A stretch of DNA of 64,000 nucleotides from Sulfitobacter undariae (GTDB taxonomy: Bacteria; Pseudomonadota; Alphaproteobacteria; Rhodobacterales; Rhodobacteraceae): NCBI RefSeq assembly GCF_014196805.1, contig NZ_JACIEI010000004.1:1-64000 (forward strand). Reading direction: 5' to 3'. The stretch's first letter is position 1; the number at the start of each line of letters is the position of its first letter. The notes under the pieces were generated by a model. That model saw only the letters and a list, made by a program, of their open reading frames with translations. It did not search any database and was not told where the DNA came from. The translations under genes and the position numbers were made by a program. This document shows positions 44,641 to 53,745 of the stretch, in pieces.

Positions 44641-46527
44641 CTAAGAAGCGTCTGCTTTTGCGACACAGGCTTGACCGCCCTCAACCCACTGACGCACAAC
44701 ATCACGCGCCATTTCTTCATCACTGGCTACAAACGCTTCGCGCAAGCGGCGCAATGCGGCGGCAATTTCGATCTGCGACAATCCCTGCTCACGTGTCATA
44801 AAAATCTTGGGGTTTGGCGTATTGATCGTTTCTCCAGTGAGCGTAAGCTCTTCTGACATCTTTTCGCCCGGCCGCAGCCCCGTGATTTGAACTTCGATGT
44901 CACCATCAGGGTTCTCTTTGTCACGCACCATATAACCTGCGCTCTCGATCACTTGGCGCGCCAGCTTTAGGATCGACACCGGTTCACCCATATCCAACAC
45001 AAACACTTCTGCACCACGACTAAAAGAGCAGGCCTGCAAAACCAGCTGCACGGCTTCTTGAACCGTCATGAAATATCGCTCAACCCGTTCATCGGTAACG
45101 GTCAATGGGCCTCCGCGGCTCAGCTGTTCCTGAAACAATGGCACGACCGAGCCTGATGACCCAAGCACATTGCCAAATCGAACCATAGAAAACACCGTGC
45201 CGGTAGGTCCCTGACGGGTCGCCATATCCTGCAACACCAACTCCGCCAGCCGTTTAGAGGCTCCCATCACATTGGTCGGGCGCACAGCTTTGTCGGACGA
45301 AATCAACATAAACCGCTCAACCCCAGCCTGCGCTGCCTGTTCCGCCAAAGTCTGTGTCCCAAAGACGTTGTTTACAAGCCCCGTCAACGGGTTGGCCTCC
45401 ACCAGAGGTACATGTTTATAAGCCGCCGCGTGCAATACAATGTTGACCTTATGTTTGGTCATCACGCTACGTACTTGCCGGCTATCAGTCACGGACCCCA
45501 ACACCGGCACCAGCTCAACATCCAACCCTTCAAGCTCGATCATGCTGCGCAATTCCATGTCAATATTGTACAGCCCCAGTTCACTGAGTTCGAACAAGAT
45601 CACCTTAGCCGGTCGACATTCCATCACCTGACGGCACAACTCAGACCCGATAGACCCGCCAGCCCCCGAGATCAGCACAACCTTACCCGTATAGGCGGCA
45701 CTAGCCCCGCCTGACCGCTGCGCAACTTCTGCGCGCCCCAAAAAGCTATGCGGTGAAACGGGCGTCAGCTTGTTTACCAACGCCTCTTCCCCGATCAACT
45801 GTGAAAACGAGGGCAGCATTTGCACGCCCAGCCCCATCTGCTCCAGTTTACGCGCAATCTGTGCCTGCTTCGGGCGGCTCAGAGAGGGCACGGCCAATAG
45901 CACCCGGTCGATCTGCTTTTCCTTGACCAAGGCCGCAATGCTGGAAGGAGGGTAAACTGGCAACCTATGCACACGCATGCCATGCAGCGCTTTGTTATCG
46001 TCCACAAAGGCCACTGCTTGAATTCTTTCATGCCCTTGCAAGGCCGAAACAAGCTGGGTTCCTGTTGTCCCCGCCCCGTAAATCAACACGCGTGTGTGCT
46101 TGCTGCTATAGCGATAAACAGCAAGAACCAGCTGCAATAAAATCGCACGACTGCCTACCGCGAGACAAAAGAAGATGACACCAAACACCGCATGCAACTC
46201 TAAGGGCAATTGCAGGCCAGCAACGTCCGAAAAGGTGACGGAGGCAATCGTCAACAAAATGGCATGAAGTGAGGTCAGCCCAACCGAAGCTGAATCATAG
46301 GCGCTGACCTGAATATCCTGAATACCCAACCAGATAGAAATGCCCACCGCGATGCCGAGCATATACGGCATCAACAACAGGTAACTACTGATATTCCCCC
46401 AAACGCCATCGGGTAGTTCCACCACAGCAAATGCAGAGAACAAGGCCAACACAACCAGCACAGCATCCAACGCCAGCATAATCTGGCGCTTCCGAATTTT
46501 GGTGAGAGCTCTAATCCAGCTTAGCAC
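44641..46527 (-). CDS. PglF/WbpM-type UDP-sugar 4,6-dehydratase
   Basis: The 628-residue product has four membrane helices (about 15-130), a first Rossmann fold (VLIYGAGTTGTQLVSAL, about 147-163), and a second, catalytic SDR domain (VVLISGAGGSIGSELCRQV, about 287-305) with the SSDKAVRPTNVMGASKR segment. The Met-x3-Lys in place of Tyr-x3-Lys is the pattern of the membrane-bound UDP-GlcNAc 4,6-dehydratases (WbpM, PglF). It probably supplies a deoxy-sugar for the surface polysaccharide. Start is GTG 46527, with AAAGG about 7 bases upstream. Confidence 0.93.
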   Translation of the reverse strand: MLSWIRALTKIRKRQIMLALDAVLVVLALFSAFAVVELPDGVWGNISSYLLLMPYMLGIAVGISIWLGIQDIQVSAYDSASVGLTSLHAILLTIASVTFSDVAGLQLPLELHAVFGVIFFCLAVGSRAILLQLVLAVYRYSSKHTRVLIYGAGTTGTQLVSALQGHERIQAVAFVDDNKALHGMRVHRLPVYPPSSIAALVKEKQIDRVLLAVPSLSRPKQAQIARKLEQMGLGVQMLPSFSQLIGEEALVNKLTPVSPHSFLGRAEVAQRSGGASAAYTGKVVLISGAGGSIGSELCRQVMECRPAKVILFELSELGLYNIDMELRSMIELEGLDVELVPVLGSVTDSRQVRSVMTKHKVNIVLHAAAYKHVPLVEANPLTGLVNNVFGTQTLAEQAAQAGVERFMLISSDKAVRPTNVMGASKRLAELVLQDMATRQGPTGTVFSMVRFGNVLGSSGSVVPLFQEQLSRGGPLTVTDERVERYFMTVQEAVQLVLQACSFSRGAEVFVLDMGEPVSILKLARQVIESAGYMVRDKENPDGDIEVQITGLRPGEKMSEELTLTGETINTPNPKIFMTREQGLSQIEIAAALRRLREAFVASDEEMARDVVRQWVEGGQACVAKADAS

Positions 46528-46671
46528 AACCTGACCTTTTCATCCTGCACATACTACAACACATTGACCTAGAAGCACGAGGATACCGTATGGCACTCTG
46601 CCCATCACATTCGCCTACAATAGCCTAACTGCGTGGTCTTTCACACAAAATCTTGAATCGATGGGCGCAGT

Positions 46672-47289
46672 TTAGCTTTTTGAGCCTCGGAACAGATTTC
46701 CAATCGTTTGAAAAACCAGATCAAAGTCATAACATACGCTTTGGTTGCGCTGGTAAATCAGGTCCATCTTTGCCTTGCGTGGCACGCAAATACGGCAGTA
46801 AACATCATCGGTTTCTGCTGCTGATGTGCACCGCGCAAGTAACCGCTCTTCGTGCTTGTGAAACCTGATGGTCGCCAGCCCTGTCACACCTGGGCGCGAC
46901 TCTAGGACCTCAGCATAAACTTCGGGGAAGCGCTCCACGTACTCCCGCAGAGGCGGGCGTGGGCCTACAAATGACAAATCGCCCTTCAGGATATTCCAAA
47001 GCTGCGGAAACTCGTCCAGCCGCTTGGATCGCAGGCGTGCACCCAGCGGTGTCACACGCGACGCTTTATGTGCCCCAGAAACCCCCTGATCGTCCTCAAC
47101 CACCGACATCGTGCGGAATTTGACCAAACCAAACGGCTTGTCGACCGTCTTCATCCGCTCGGCAACATAGAACAGCGGTCTGCCTTGCTTCAGGTAAACA
47201 TACACAATCAAACCCAGAATGATGGGCCCCAAAATGATCACCAGTAGGCTGGCAAAAAACAGGTCAAAAAGACGTTTTCGCAAAGTCAT
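46672..47289 (-). CDS. PglC-like phosphoglycosyl transferase
   Basis: The 205-residue product is the short, monotopic type of bacterial sugar transferase that places the first sugar phosphate on undecaprenyl phosphate. It has one N-terminal membrane hairpin (about 10-32), FGLVKFRTM (about 53-61), and the catalytic DEFPQLWNILKGDLSFVGPRPPLREYVERFPEVYAEVLESRPGVTGLAT run (about 91-139), with the conserved Asp-Glu pair and PRP. Together with the neighbouring PglF-like gene it looks like the start of an O-antigen or exopolysaccharide pathway. 144 bases separate the two genes. Confidence 0.93.
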   Translation of the reverse strand: MTLRKRLFDLFFASLLVIILGPIILGLIVYVYLKQGRPLFYVAERMKTVDKPFGLVKFRTMSVVEDDQGVSGAHKASRVTPLGARLRSKRLDEFPQLWNILKGDLSFVGPRPPLREYVERFPEVYAEVLESRPGVTGLATIRFHKHEERLLARCTSAAETDDVYCRICVPRKAKMDLIYQRNQSVCYDFDLVFQTIGNLFRGSKS

Positions 47290-47720
47290 CGTTAGCCTGC
47301 TTCCTTAATCCAAGTGAATATCTTCCGTTTTGCGGTGCGCCGCTTTTGACAAGCCTGTACAAAAGCTCGCAAAAATTCAGCAACCCGAAAGCACCAACTA
47401 GCACGCACACCTGCTTGTCAGTCAGATGCCAGCCACGGCCTCTCATTTTTTGGCATAACGCGTGTCCATTTTGCATCACAACGTAGTAAAACAATGCAAA
47501 ATATCATCTTAAACATCCTGCAACTTACCAAAATTCTCTCTGCAGGCCCATTTCCTTCTGGTTTCCTGTCCAGATGATTCGCTCCCGCATGAAACGATTG
47601 ACCTCACATGGCGATGCAGTATCTTACGCCCTATTAGAAACGACCCCAAACGTGCTACCCACAGGGCGCGGACAGGCGAATTCAAGTTAATATAATATTA
47701 TTTAGTGAACGGCGGCGCAG
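47290..47720. other. divergent regulatory gap in the polysaccharide locus
   Basis: These 431 bases lie between the leftward sugar transferase and the rightward export gene. No convincing gene was found; a 76-codon leftward frame from TTG 47494 overlaps the transferase start and has no domain. A TATAAT hexamer at 47691-47696, 24 bases before the wza-like ATG, is a -10 candidate, with no good -35 at 16-18 bases. The flanking TTAA-N7-TTAT (47687-47701) resembles a weak CtrA site. Confidence 0.5.
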
Positions 47721-48824
47721 ATGAGTAGACTACCCAAACATTTCATTTTGATTGCGCTTGCCTTAACCTTGGCAGCCTGTGGAAACTTGCCGCGCGGTGC
47801 TGCGATACAATCTGAAATCACCAAAGGCGCTGATACCCCTGAGGCAGATTTTGCAGTTTATCCTGTAACAAAAGCGTTCCTTTCCAGCGTCAAGGAGTGG
47901 CCTTCAACCGGAGAACGGAAGTACGGCTGGTTGCAGCATAGCACCGGGTCAAACGCACAAATCATCCGCCCTGGCGATACCCTGAATGTGGTCATCTGGG
48001 ACAGTGCTGAAAACTCCCTACTGATGGGCCCCGGCGCCCGCAGCACAAACCTTTCAGGCGTTCGGGTTTCCGAAAGCGGTAACATTTTCGTACCCTACGT
48101 GGGCAAAGTTCACGTCTCGGGGCGCACCCCCGATAGCGCCCGTGAACTTCTTCAGCGCCAGCTTGAGACAGTTTCCCCCGGTGCGCAGGTTCAATTGAAT
48201 GCACTGGAAGGCAGAACAAACTCGATTGATGTCGTAAGCGGCGTCCGGTCGCCCGGGAACATCAAGATGCCCGATCAAAACTTCTCTGTTCTCGCCGCAA
48301 TTTCTGCCGCAGGCGGCGTGAATAACTCGATGGTGAATCCCCAAGTACAGCTGATTCGTGGACAAAAAACCTACCGCACTTCGCTGTCCAAACTATTTGA
48401 CAACCCCAAGCTGGACACACGTTTGTCCGGCGGTGACCGCATCATTGTCGAGGCAGATCCCCGTTACTTTCTATCTCTGGGCGCAACCGGAAGCGAAAGC
48501 CAGTTCACATTCAACCGTGATACAGTCTCGGCATTGGATGCGCTTTCTATCATTGGCGGCGTAAACGATAGCCGCGCCAATCCCCAAGGTGTGCTCATCT
48601 TGCGTGAATACCCTGCATCGGCACTTGCATCCGGTCAACGCGGTCCACGCCAACAACGTGTTGTTTTTACAATCGACCTGACCACATCCGATGGCCTTTT
48701 CTCAGCGCGGAATTTCAACATCAATCCCGGCGATCTTGTGTTGGCCACCGAAAGCCCCGTTACAAACGTAAGAACCATCTTTGGCTTGATTGGTTCGGCT
48801 TTCGGCGTGATCAACAATATCTAA
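47721..48824 (+). CDS. Wza-like polysaccharide export lipoprotein
   Basis: The 367-residue product has a lipoprotein signal (LTLAAC, Cys20), a poly-export domain with GDTLNVVIWDSAEN (about 86-99), VSESGNIFVPYVGKVHVSGRTPDSARELLQRQLE (about 114-147) and two SLBB domains (about 160-330). It is the outer-membrane channel component of Wzy- or ABC-type capsule export. The partner inner-membrane kinase/Wzc gene is not in the window. It ends at a hairpin shared with the convergent glycosyltransferase gene. Confidence 0.93.
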   Translation: MSRLPKHFILIALALTLAACGNLPRGAAIQSEITKGADTPEADFAVYPVTKAFLSSVKEWPSTGERKYGWLQHSTGSNAQIIRPGDTLNVVIWDSAENSLLMGPGARSTNLSGVRVSESGNIFVPYVGKVHVSGRTPDSARELLQRQLETVSPGAQVQLNALEGRTNSIDVVSGVRSPGNIKMPDQNFSVLAAISAAGGVNNSMVNPQVQLIRGQKTYRTSLSKLFDNPKLDTRLSGGDRIIVEADPRYFLSLGATGSESQFTFNRDTVSALDALSIIGGVNDSRANPQGVLILREYPASALASGQRGPRQQRVVFTIDLTTSDGLFSARNFNINPGDLVLATESPVTNVRTIFGLIGSAFGVINNI

Positions 48825-48826
48825 AC

Positions 48827-48850
48827 ACAGATGCCTAGTCAGGCATCTGT
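48827..48850. terminator. hairpin between the wza-like gene and the GT4 gene
   Basis: ACAGATGCCT, loop AGTC, AGGCATCTGT is a perfect 10-bp stem between two convergent genes. It lies partly inside the last codons of the glycosyltransferase gene and has no long T-run on the rightward strand; termination is probable for the wza-like gene. Confidence 0.75.
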
Positions 48851-50088
48851 ATCTGCTTATCCTGCGGCAATAGCGCGTTCATCTCGACAATATGCTCGGG
48901 CAGGCATTTGGTAAGAAAGTCGTATTCGGCGATCACATGTTTGCGCGCAGCAGGTCCAAGATGCGCAAAATCCTGTGGCCGCTCCAACACCTCAACCACT
49001 TGCCGTGCCAAGGCGGATGGATCGTGAAAATCCACCAGCAGGCCGGTTTCTCCATGCGTCACGGCCTCTCTAACGGGCGCAACATTTGACGCGACGATCG
49101 TGGCCTCCATCGACATCGCTTCCAGCAGCGACCATGACAGAACAAATGGCATGGTCATGTAAATATGGCAGCGGCTGATCTGAATGATCTTTTGATAGTC
49201 CGCATAGGGCACCTGCCCCAAAAAGTGGACGCGTCTCCAATCAACCCGATCTCCGACTTCCGCTTCCATTTCGCCGCGCAAACCAGCCGGATTTTTACTT
49301 TTGGCGCCGTAAGAAACATCATTGCCGCCAATGACAAGCACCCGCGCATTTGGGCGCGCTGCCAAAATGTCAGGAAGCGCACGCATGAACTGGTGAAACC
49401 CGCGCATCCGCTCCAGATTACGCGCCATATAGGTCACAACCTCATCGCCACCGCTGACCATCTCTTTAATCCGACCCAGCTTTACCTGCGCCTTATGGTC
49501 CGGCAGCAGCTTGTCCGTGCGGATACCATCATGACAGACGTAAATCTTGTCATGCATCTCGGGTGGAAAACAATCGCGCTGCCATTTTGTCGGGCTTAAC
49601 CCGCGATCAACTGTGAAATAGTTGGCATTGGGCACGGCATTGCGGGCCTGTAGCAAATACGGAGTATGCTCGTTCACTGGCTCGTCAGAGTCAAAGTTCA
49701 CTGGGCCCCCATGCAGACGATAATAATATTCAAAAAAGCCGATGATAGGCACGTCGCTCCATAGTTGCTTGAAGAACGTCAATTCGCCCCAGCCGACATG
49801 CCCGACGATGATATCAGGCTTAAAGCCCTCTTCACTTTCAATCTGTTTGGCAGCCAAGGCCGCACCAAAGCCAGCGCCAGTCGCGTCTTCCCACACTTTG
49901 CTGAGACCGTAAGCGTCCTTTTTGGGCAGGTGATGGGTTTTATAGATCCGTGTTTCTACCCCTTTAATCTTGGCAGCATTTTTGCGCTGCGTCAGGAAAT
50001 AGATTCTGTGTCCGCCCTGTTCGGCCAACCACTGTACCAATTCACGGTATTGGCCCGGCATATTTTGATGTACAAAAAGAATATTCAT
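48835..50088 (-). CDS. GT4-family glycosyltransferase
   Basis: The 417-residue product has the GT-B fold of family 4: an N-domain starting MNILFVHQNMPGQYRELVQWLAEQGGHRIYF, the linker, and a C-domain with VLVIGGNDVSYG (about 255-266) and the donor-binding stretch VLSWSLLEAMSMEATIVASNVAPVREAVTHGETGLLVDFHDP (about 330-372) including the Glu-x7-Glu type motif. No membrane segment. It lies beside the polysaccharide locus and may extend the chain; acceptor and sugar are unknown. Confidence 0.88.
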   Translation of the reverse strand: MNILFVHQNMPGQYRELVQWLAEQGGHRIYFLTQRKNAAKIKGVETRIYKTHHLPKKDAYGLSKVWEDATGAGFGAALAAKQIESEEGFKPDIIVGHVGWGELTFFKQLWSDVPIIGFFEYYYRLHGGPVNFDSDEPVNEHTPYLLQARNAVPNANYFTVDRGLSPTKWQRDCFPPEMHDKIYVCHDGIRTDKLLPDHKAQVKLGRIKEMVSGGDEVVTYMARNLERMRGFHQFMRALPDILAARPNARVLVIGGNDVSYGAKSKNPAGLRGEMEAEVGDRVDWRRVHFLGQVPYADYQKIIQISRCHIYMTMPFVLSWSLLEAMSMEATIVASNVAPVREAVTHGETGLLVDFHDPSALARQVVEVLERPQDFAHLGPAARKHVIAEYDFLTKCLPEHIVEMNALLPQDKQIQMPD

Positions 50089-50192
50089 AGGGGGTAATCT
50101 AACCTCGTGTTTCGGCTAGACTATGGCGCGAATAGAGCGCCGTCACGTCCTTTTCTAGCGCCTCTTGCCTTGCGACAAGGTTTAACTGGCAA

Positions 50193-50222
50193 GCGGCACA
50201 CGACACGCCAATGTCGTGCCGC
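50193..50222. terminator. hairpin downstream of the class II aldolase gene
   Basis: GCGGCA and CGACA pair with TGTCG and TGCCGC around a 6-base loop, with a 2-base bulge. It lies just after the stop of the leftward aldolase gene (50235). There is no T-run, so a terminator role is uncertain. Confidence 0.4.
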
Positions 50223-50234
50223 CGCCCATTCGCC

Positions 50235-50975
50235 CTAGAGACTATAATTTGAGCCCTCATCATCCAGAATCGCCTTCAACTCCGCTAGATGTCTCGCGTC
50301 CTGTTCTGGATATGCCTCCAGCTCACGCGCCGTTTTTTCCGCGATCTCGTCACTGATACGGCGCAGCGGCAGGCCCGTTTGCAACGCACGGATGTATGTT
50401 TCGGCGGCGCGTTCGAAATAATAAAGACGGTTGAATGTCTCAGCCACCGTATCGCCGATCACCATCACCCCGTGACTGCCCATCACCATGACCTTTTGCT
50501 TGGGGTCTGTCAGCAGCGCGGCACAGCGCGCACCTTCATCCTCAAACGCCAGTCCACCATATTCTTCATCAATGACCACACGGTTAAAGAAGGTACAGCA
50601 ATTCTGATCAATCGGCGGCAGGCGGCTGTCTTGGAGGCAGGCCAGCACTGTCGCAAAAATCGAATGAACATGCATCACACAGCGCGCATGGCCGCAGGCG
50701 GCATGAACCCCACCATGCAACCCCCACGCCGTCGGATCAGGGGCGTTCGGCCCCTCATATGTCTCTGGATCATCCGCATCAATCAGCAGCAGATCACTGG
50801 CTTTGATCCGGCTAAAATGCACCTGATTGGGGTTCATCAAGAACTGTGACCCACTGTCATTCACCGCAAGGGAAAAATGGTTGGCCACACTCTCATGCAT
50901 ATCCAGTCGCGCAGTCCAACGAAACGCCGCAGCCAAATCAACCCGTTCTTGCCAGTGATCCATATTCGGTTTCAT
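50235..50975 (-). CDS. class II aldolase/adducin-family protein
   Basis: The 246-residue product shows FRWTARLDMHESVANHFSLAV (about 19-39), the metal-ligand pair HVHSIFATVLA (about 102-112), an acidic VIDEEYGGLAFEDEG stretch and the GSHGVMVIGDTVAETFNRLYYFE motif (about 167-189). These fit class II aldolases/epimerases with a divalent metal. Substrate not clear. A second in-frame ATG four codons downstream is also possible. Divergent from ade. Confidence 0.88.
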   Translation of the reverse strand: MKPNMDHWQERVDLAAAFRWTARLDMHESVANHFSLAVNDSGSQFLMNPNQVHFSRIKASDLLLIDADDPETYEGPNAPDPTAWGLHGGVHAACGHARCVMHVHSIFATVLACLQDSRLPPIDQNCCTFFNRVVIDEEYGGLAFEDEGARCAALLTDPKQKVMVMGSHGVMVIGDTVAETFNRLYYFERAAETYIRALQTGLPLRRISDEIAEKTARELEAYPEQDARHLAELKAILDDEGSNYSL

Positions 50976-51136
50976 TTCAATCTATCCTTCTGTTTCCTGC
51001 CCACCCCAACACTCGGATCATCATGCGTCAATCCTGCCGACCAAATTAGCGCATCAGGCCGCAGCAGTGCCTGTGTTATCACCCCGCTATTCGTACTCGC
51101 GCTTGAACATGATCCGACCCTGTGGAATGTTGCCAT

Positions 51137-52933
51137 ATGACACAAGCAAGCTTTCCAACTTGGCCCGATGTGGCCGCCGATTTAGTAAATGTCGCCGCAG
51201 GGCGCAGCCCCGCTGATATGATCATCAAGGGCGGCATTTGGGTTAATGTTCACACCCGCGAGGCCCTGCCAGATCACGACATAGCCATTGTACGTGGCCG
51301 TATCGCCTTTGTCGGCACCTCGGCGGATCATTGCAAAGGGCCAGACACCCAGATCATAGAGGCACAGGGCCGTTATATGATCCCCGGTCTGTGTGACGGC
51401 CACATGCACATCGAGAGCGGCATGTTGACCCCTGCCGAATTTGCCCGTGCCGTAATCCCGCATGGCACAACGACAATGTTCACCGACCCTCATGAGATCG
51501 CCAATGTTTTAGGCATTGAGGGCGTGCGTATGATGCATGACGAAGCACTTATGCAACCCGTCAACATCTTTACTCAAATGCCCTCTTGTGCGCCCAGCGC
51601 ACCGGGCATGGAAACCACAGGGTTTGAGATCACAGCGCAGGATGTGGCTGATGCCATGCACTGGGAAGGCATCATCGGCTTGGGCGAGATGATGAACTTT
51701 CCAGGCGTGATCAATGCCGATCCGCAAATGTTGGCTGAAATTGCCGCGACCCAGCGTGCAGGTAAAACGGTCGGCGGGCATTATGCCGCGCCCGATCTGG
51801 GGCCTGCGTTTGCGGCTTATGTTGCGGGTGGTCCCGCGGATGATCATGAAGGCACCTGTGAGGCAGACGCGATTGCGCGGATGCGTCAGGGGATGCGCTC
51901 GATGATCCGCCTCGGCTCTGCTTGGTATGATATCGAGAGCCAGATCACCGCCATTACCGAACGCGGCCTTGATCCGCGTAACATGATCCTATGCACTGAC
52001 GATTGCCATTCAGGCACCTTGGTCAACGAAGGCCACATGAACCGCGTTGTACGCCACGCAATTGAATGCGGCTGTGATCCCCTGATCGCCCTGCAAATGG
52101 CAACGATCAACACCGCCACACATTTCGGGCTAGAGCGTGAATTAGGCTCTATCACTCCCGGTCGCCGTGCAGATGTGATCTTGTCCTCGGACCTCAAAAC
52201 CCTCCCAATAGAGACTGTTATTGCCCGTGGTCAGATCGTGGCACAGGATGGCGTGTGCATCGTAGATTGCCCCCATTACAACTGGCCCACAAAAGCCCGC
52301 CAGACCGTCAACATGGCGCGTGATCTAAGGGCGGATGATTTCACCATCACCGCCCCCGCAGGCGCCAACGCGGTCACCGCAAATGTCATCGGTGTGGTAG
52401 AGAACCAAGCCCCGACCAAAGCCCTGCAATTTGAACTGCCCGTGACCGAAGGCCGCGTGACCTCCCACGGTGATGTCTGCCAAATCGCGCTGGTCGAACG
52501 CCACCGCGCGACAGGTGGTGTCGTCAATGCGCTGGTGTCGGGCTTTGGCTATACGGGCAACATGGCTATGGCCTCTACTGTGGCGCATGACAGTCACCAT
52601 ATGATTGTCGTGGGCACCGATACGGACAACATGGCACTGGCCGCAAACCACCTACGCGCGCTTGGCGGCGGCATTACCATCTTCAAAGACAGCGCCCCGC
52701 TGGCCACCGTTGATCTGCCCATTGCAGGCCTCATGTCCGACAGCCCTGCGCAAGACGTCGCCGCCAAGGCCGAAGCCATGATGCAAGCGATGCGTGACTG
52801 TGGCTGCACGCTCAATAACGCCTATATGCAACACTCGCTTCTGGCGCTTGTTGTAATCCCCGAACTGCGGATTTCAGATCTGGGCCTTGTCGATGTGCGC
52901 ACGTTCGAATTTATGGATGTCATTGTCACATGA
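51137..52933 (+). CDS. ade: adenine deaminase
   Basis: Ade converts adenine to hypoxanthine and ammonia. The 598-residue product has the amidohydrolase metal motif GLCDGHMHIESGMLTPAEFARAVIPHGTT (about 87-115), DPHEIANVLG, the DDCHSGTLVNEGHMNRVVRHAIECGCDPLIALQMAT region (about 287-322) and the C-terminal GFGYTGNMAMASTVAHDSHHMIVVGTD with the second metal site, all typical of bacterial Ade. The ATG 51137 gives the family start; an upstream codon at 51122 is less likely. It is followed by an unknown gene overlapping by 4 bases and then by amn, so adenine released by Amn would be deaminated here. Confidence 0.95.
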   Translation: MTQASFPTWPDVAADLVNVAAGRSPADMIIKGGIWVNVHTREALPDHDIAIVRGRIAFVGTSADHCKGPDTQIIEAQGRYMIPGLCDGHMHIESGMLTPAEFARAVIPHGTTTMFTDPHEIANVLGIEGVRMMHDEALMQPVNIFTQMPSCAPSAPGMETTGFEITAQDVADAMHWEGIIGLGEMMNFPGVINADPQMLAEIAATQRAGKTVGGHYAAPDLGPAFAAYVAGGPADDHEGTCEADAIARMRQGMRSMIRLGSAWYDIESQITAITERGLDPRNMILCTDDCHSGTLVNEGHMNRVVRHAIECGCDPLIALQMATINTATHFGLERELGSITPGRRADVILSSDLKTLPIETVIARGQIVAQDGVCIVDCPHYNWPTKARQTVNMARDLRADDFTITAPAGANAVTANVIGVVENQAPTKALQFELPVTEGRVTSHGDVCQIALVERHRATGGVVNALVSGFGYTGNMAMASTVAHDSHHMIVVGTDTDNMALAANHLRALGGGITIFKDSAPLATVDLPIAGLMSDSPAQDVAAKAEAMMQAMRDCGCTLNNAYMQHSLLALVVIPELRISDLGLVDVRTFEFMDVIVT

Positions 52934-53736
52934 AAACCTTTGCCCAAAACCTGACCTCCCTTATGCCTACAGGCATCACCTTAGCCCCCGAACTGATCGA
53001 GGCTTTCGACTGGCTAGAGGATCAAGGCTGGCATCGGGTGAGGGACGGCGGGCAGCCCGAAGATCACTGGCTCTCCATCTACCCCGAGGATCAGCGCAAT
53101 CAGGCCGGCGCAAGCTATGTGGTTTTTGGCGGCACCACCCTGCCCTTCACCAGCCATTGCTCCGCTCCGAACCCCGACGTTGACAACCGCATCGCGGAAA
53201 TCGCCACCACGGCTGGCGATGGCGGCCGTGCGGCGATCTGGTTGGACGAGCACGGCAAGCAACAGTTCATCCAACTGGGTCATGACAACGCCAGCATCAT
53301 CACCGACGATCCACTGGTGTTCTTGCAATACCTCGCCATGGGATACCCCGAACCGGGCGCGTTGGAAGGTACAGATATCACACCCTTGCAATCGGCGCTT
53401 GAATACCACGGTTTTGGCAGTGCTTCCGATTTTGCCCCTAACCTAAGCCCGATCCTTCCGATCGCCTTTCAGGGGTTCCTGCAGAACCGTTTCAACCTCG
53501 ACATCCCCGCAACGGCCCGTGATCTGGGCATCAAGGATTTCGTCGAATACAACGACGAAGGCACCACAGACCCTTTCGCACTCTGGCTGACTTCGGTCAC
53601 GCCAGAACCCACCGAGGCCGAACTGGCCTATGAGATGGAGCTGATGCGCACAATCGACTCCCTTAATCTACAAGACAGCGACAGTTCCGAAACTATTTTA
53701 GAGAAAATCGGAACTCTGTTTAACCCCAAGGATTAG
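52930..53736 (+). CDS. unrecognised 268-residue protein between ade and amn
   Basis: I do not recognise this protein. It is soluble by composition (no signal, no membrane segment), acidic and rich in D/E and aromatic residues. The N-half has FDWLEDQGWHRVRDGGQPEDHWLSIYPEDQRN and QAGASYVVFGGTTLPF; a segment GHDNASIITDDPLVFLQYLAMGYPE (about 117-140) has the style of SMI1/KNR4-type or SUKH-like domains, but this is only an impression. Its start overlaps the ade stop (ATGA), and amn begins 9 bases after its stop, so it is almost certainly in the same transcript. A role in purine salvage or in controlling these enzymes is possible. Confidence 0.8.
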   Translation: MKTFAQNLTSLMPTGITLAPELIEAFDWLEDQGWHRVRDGGQPEDHWLSIYPEDQRNQAGASYVVFGGTTLPFTSHCSAPNPDVDNRIAEIATTAGDGGRAAIWLDEHGKQQFIQLGHDNASIITDDPLVFLQYLAMGYPEPGALEGTDITPLQSALEYHGFGSASDFAPNLSPILPIAFQGFLQNRFNLDIPATARDLGIKDFVEYNDEGTTDPFALWLTSVTPEPTEAELAYEMELMRTIDSLNLQDSDSSETILEKIGTLFNPKD

Positions 53737-53745
53737 AATAGCATC

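Noticed and set aside
47264..47494. 76-codon leftward frame overlapping the start of the sugar transferase
   Set aside because: TTG start without a ribosome site, overlaps a certain gene start, no domain.
50123..50139. GGCGC/GCGCC hairpin after the GT4 start, as a small RNA or attenuator
   Set aside because: Short stem in a G+C-rich gap without promoter or terminator signals.
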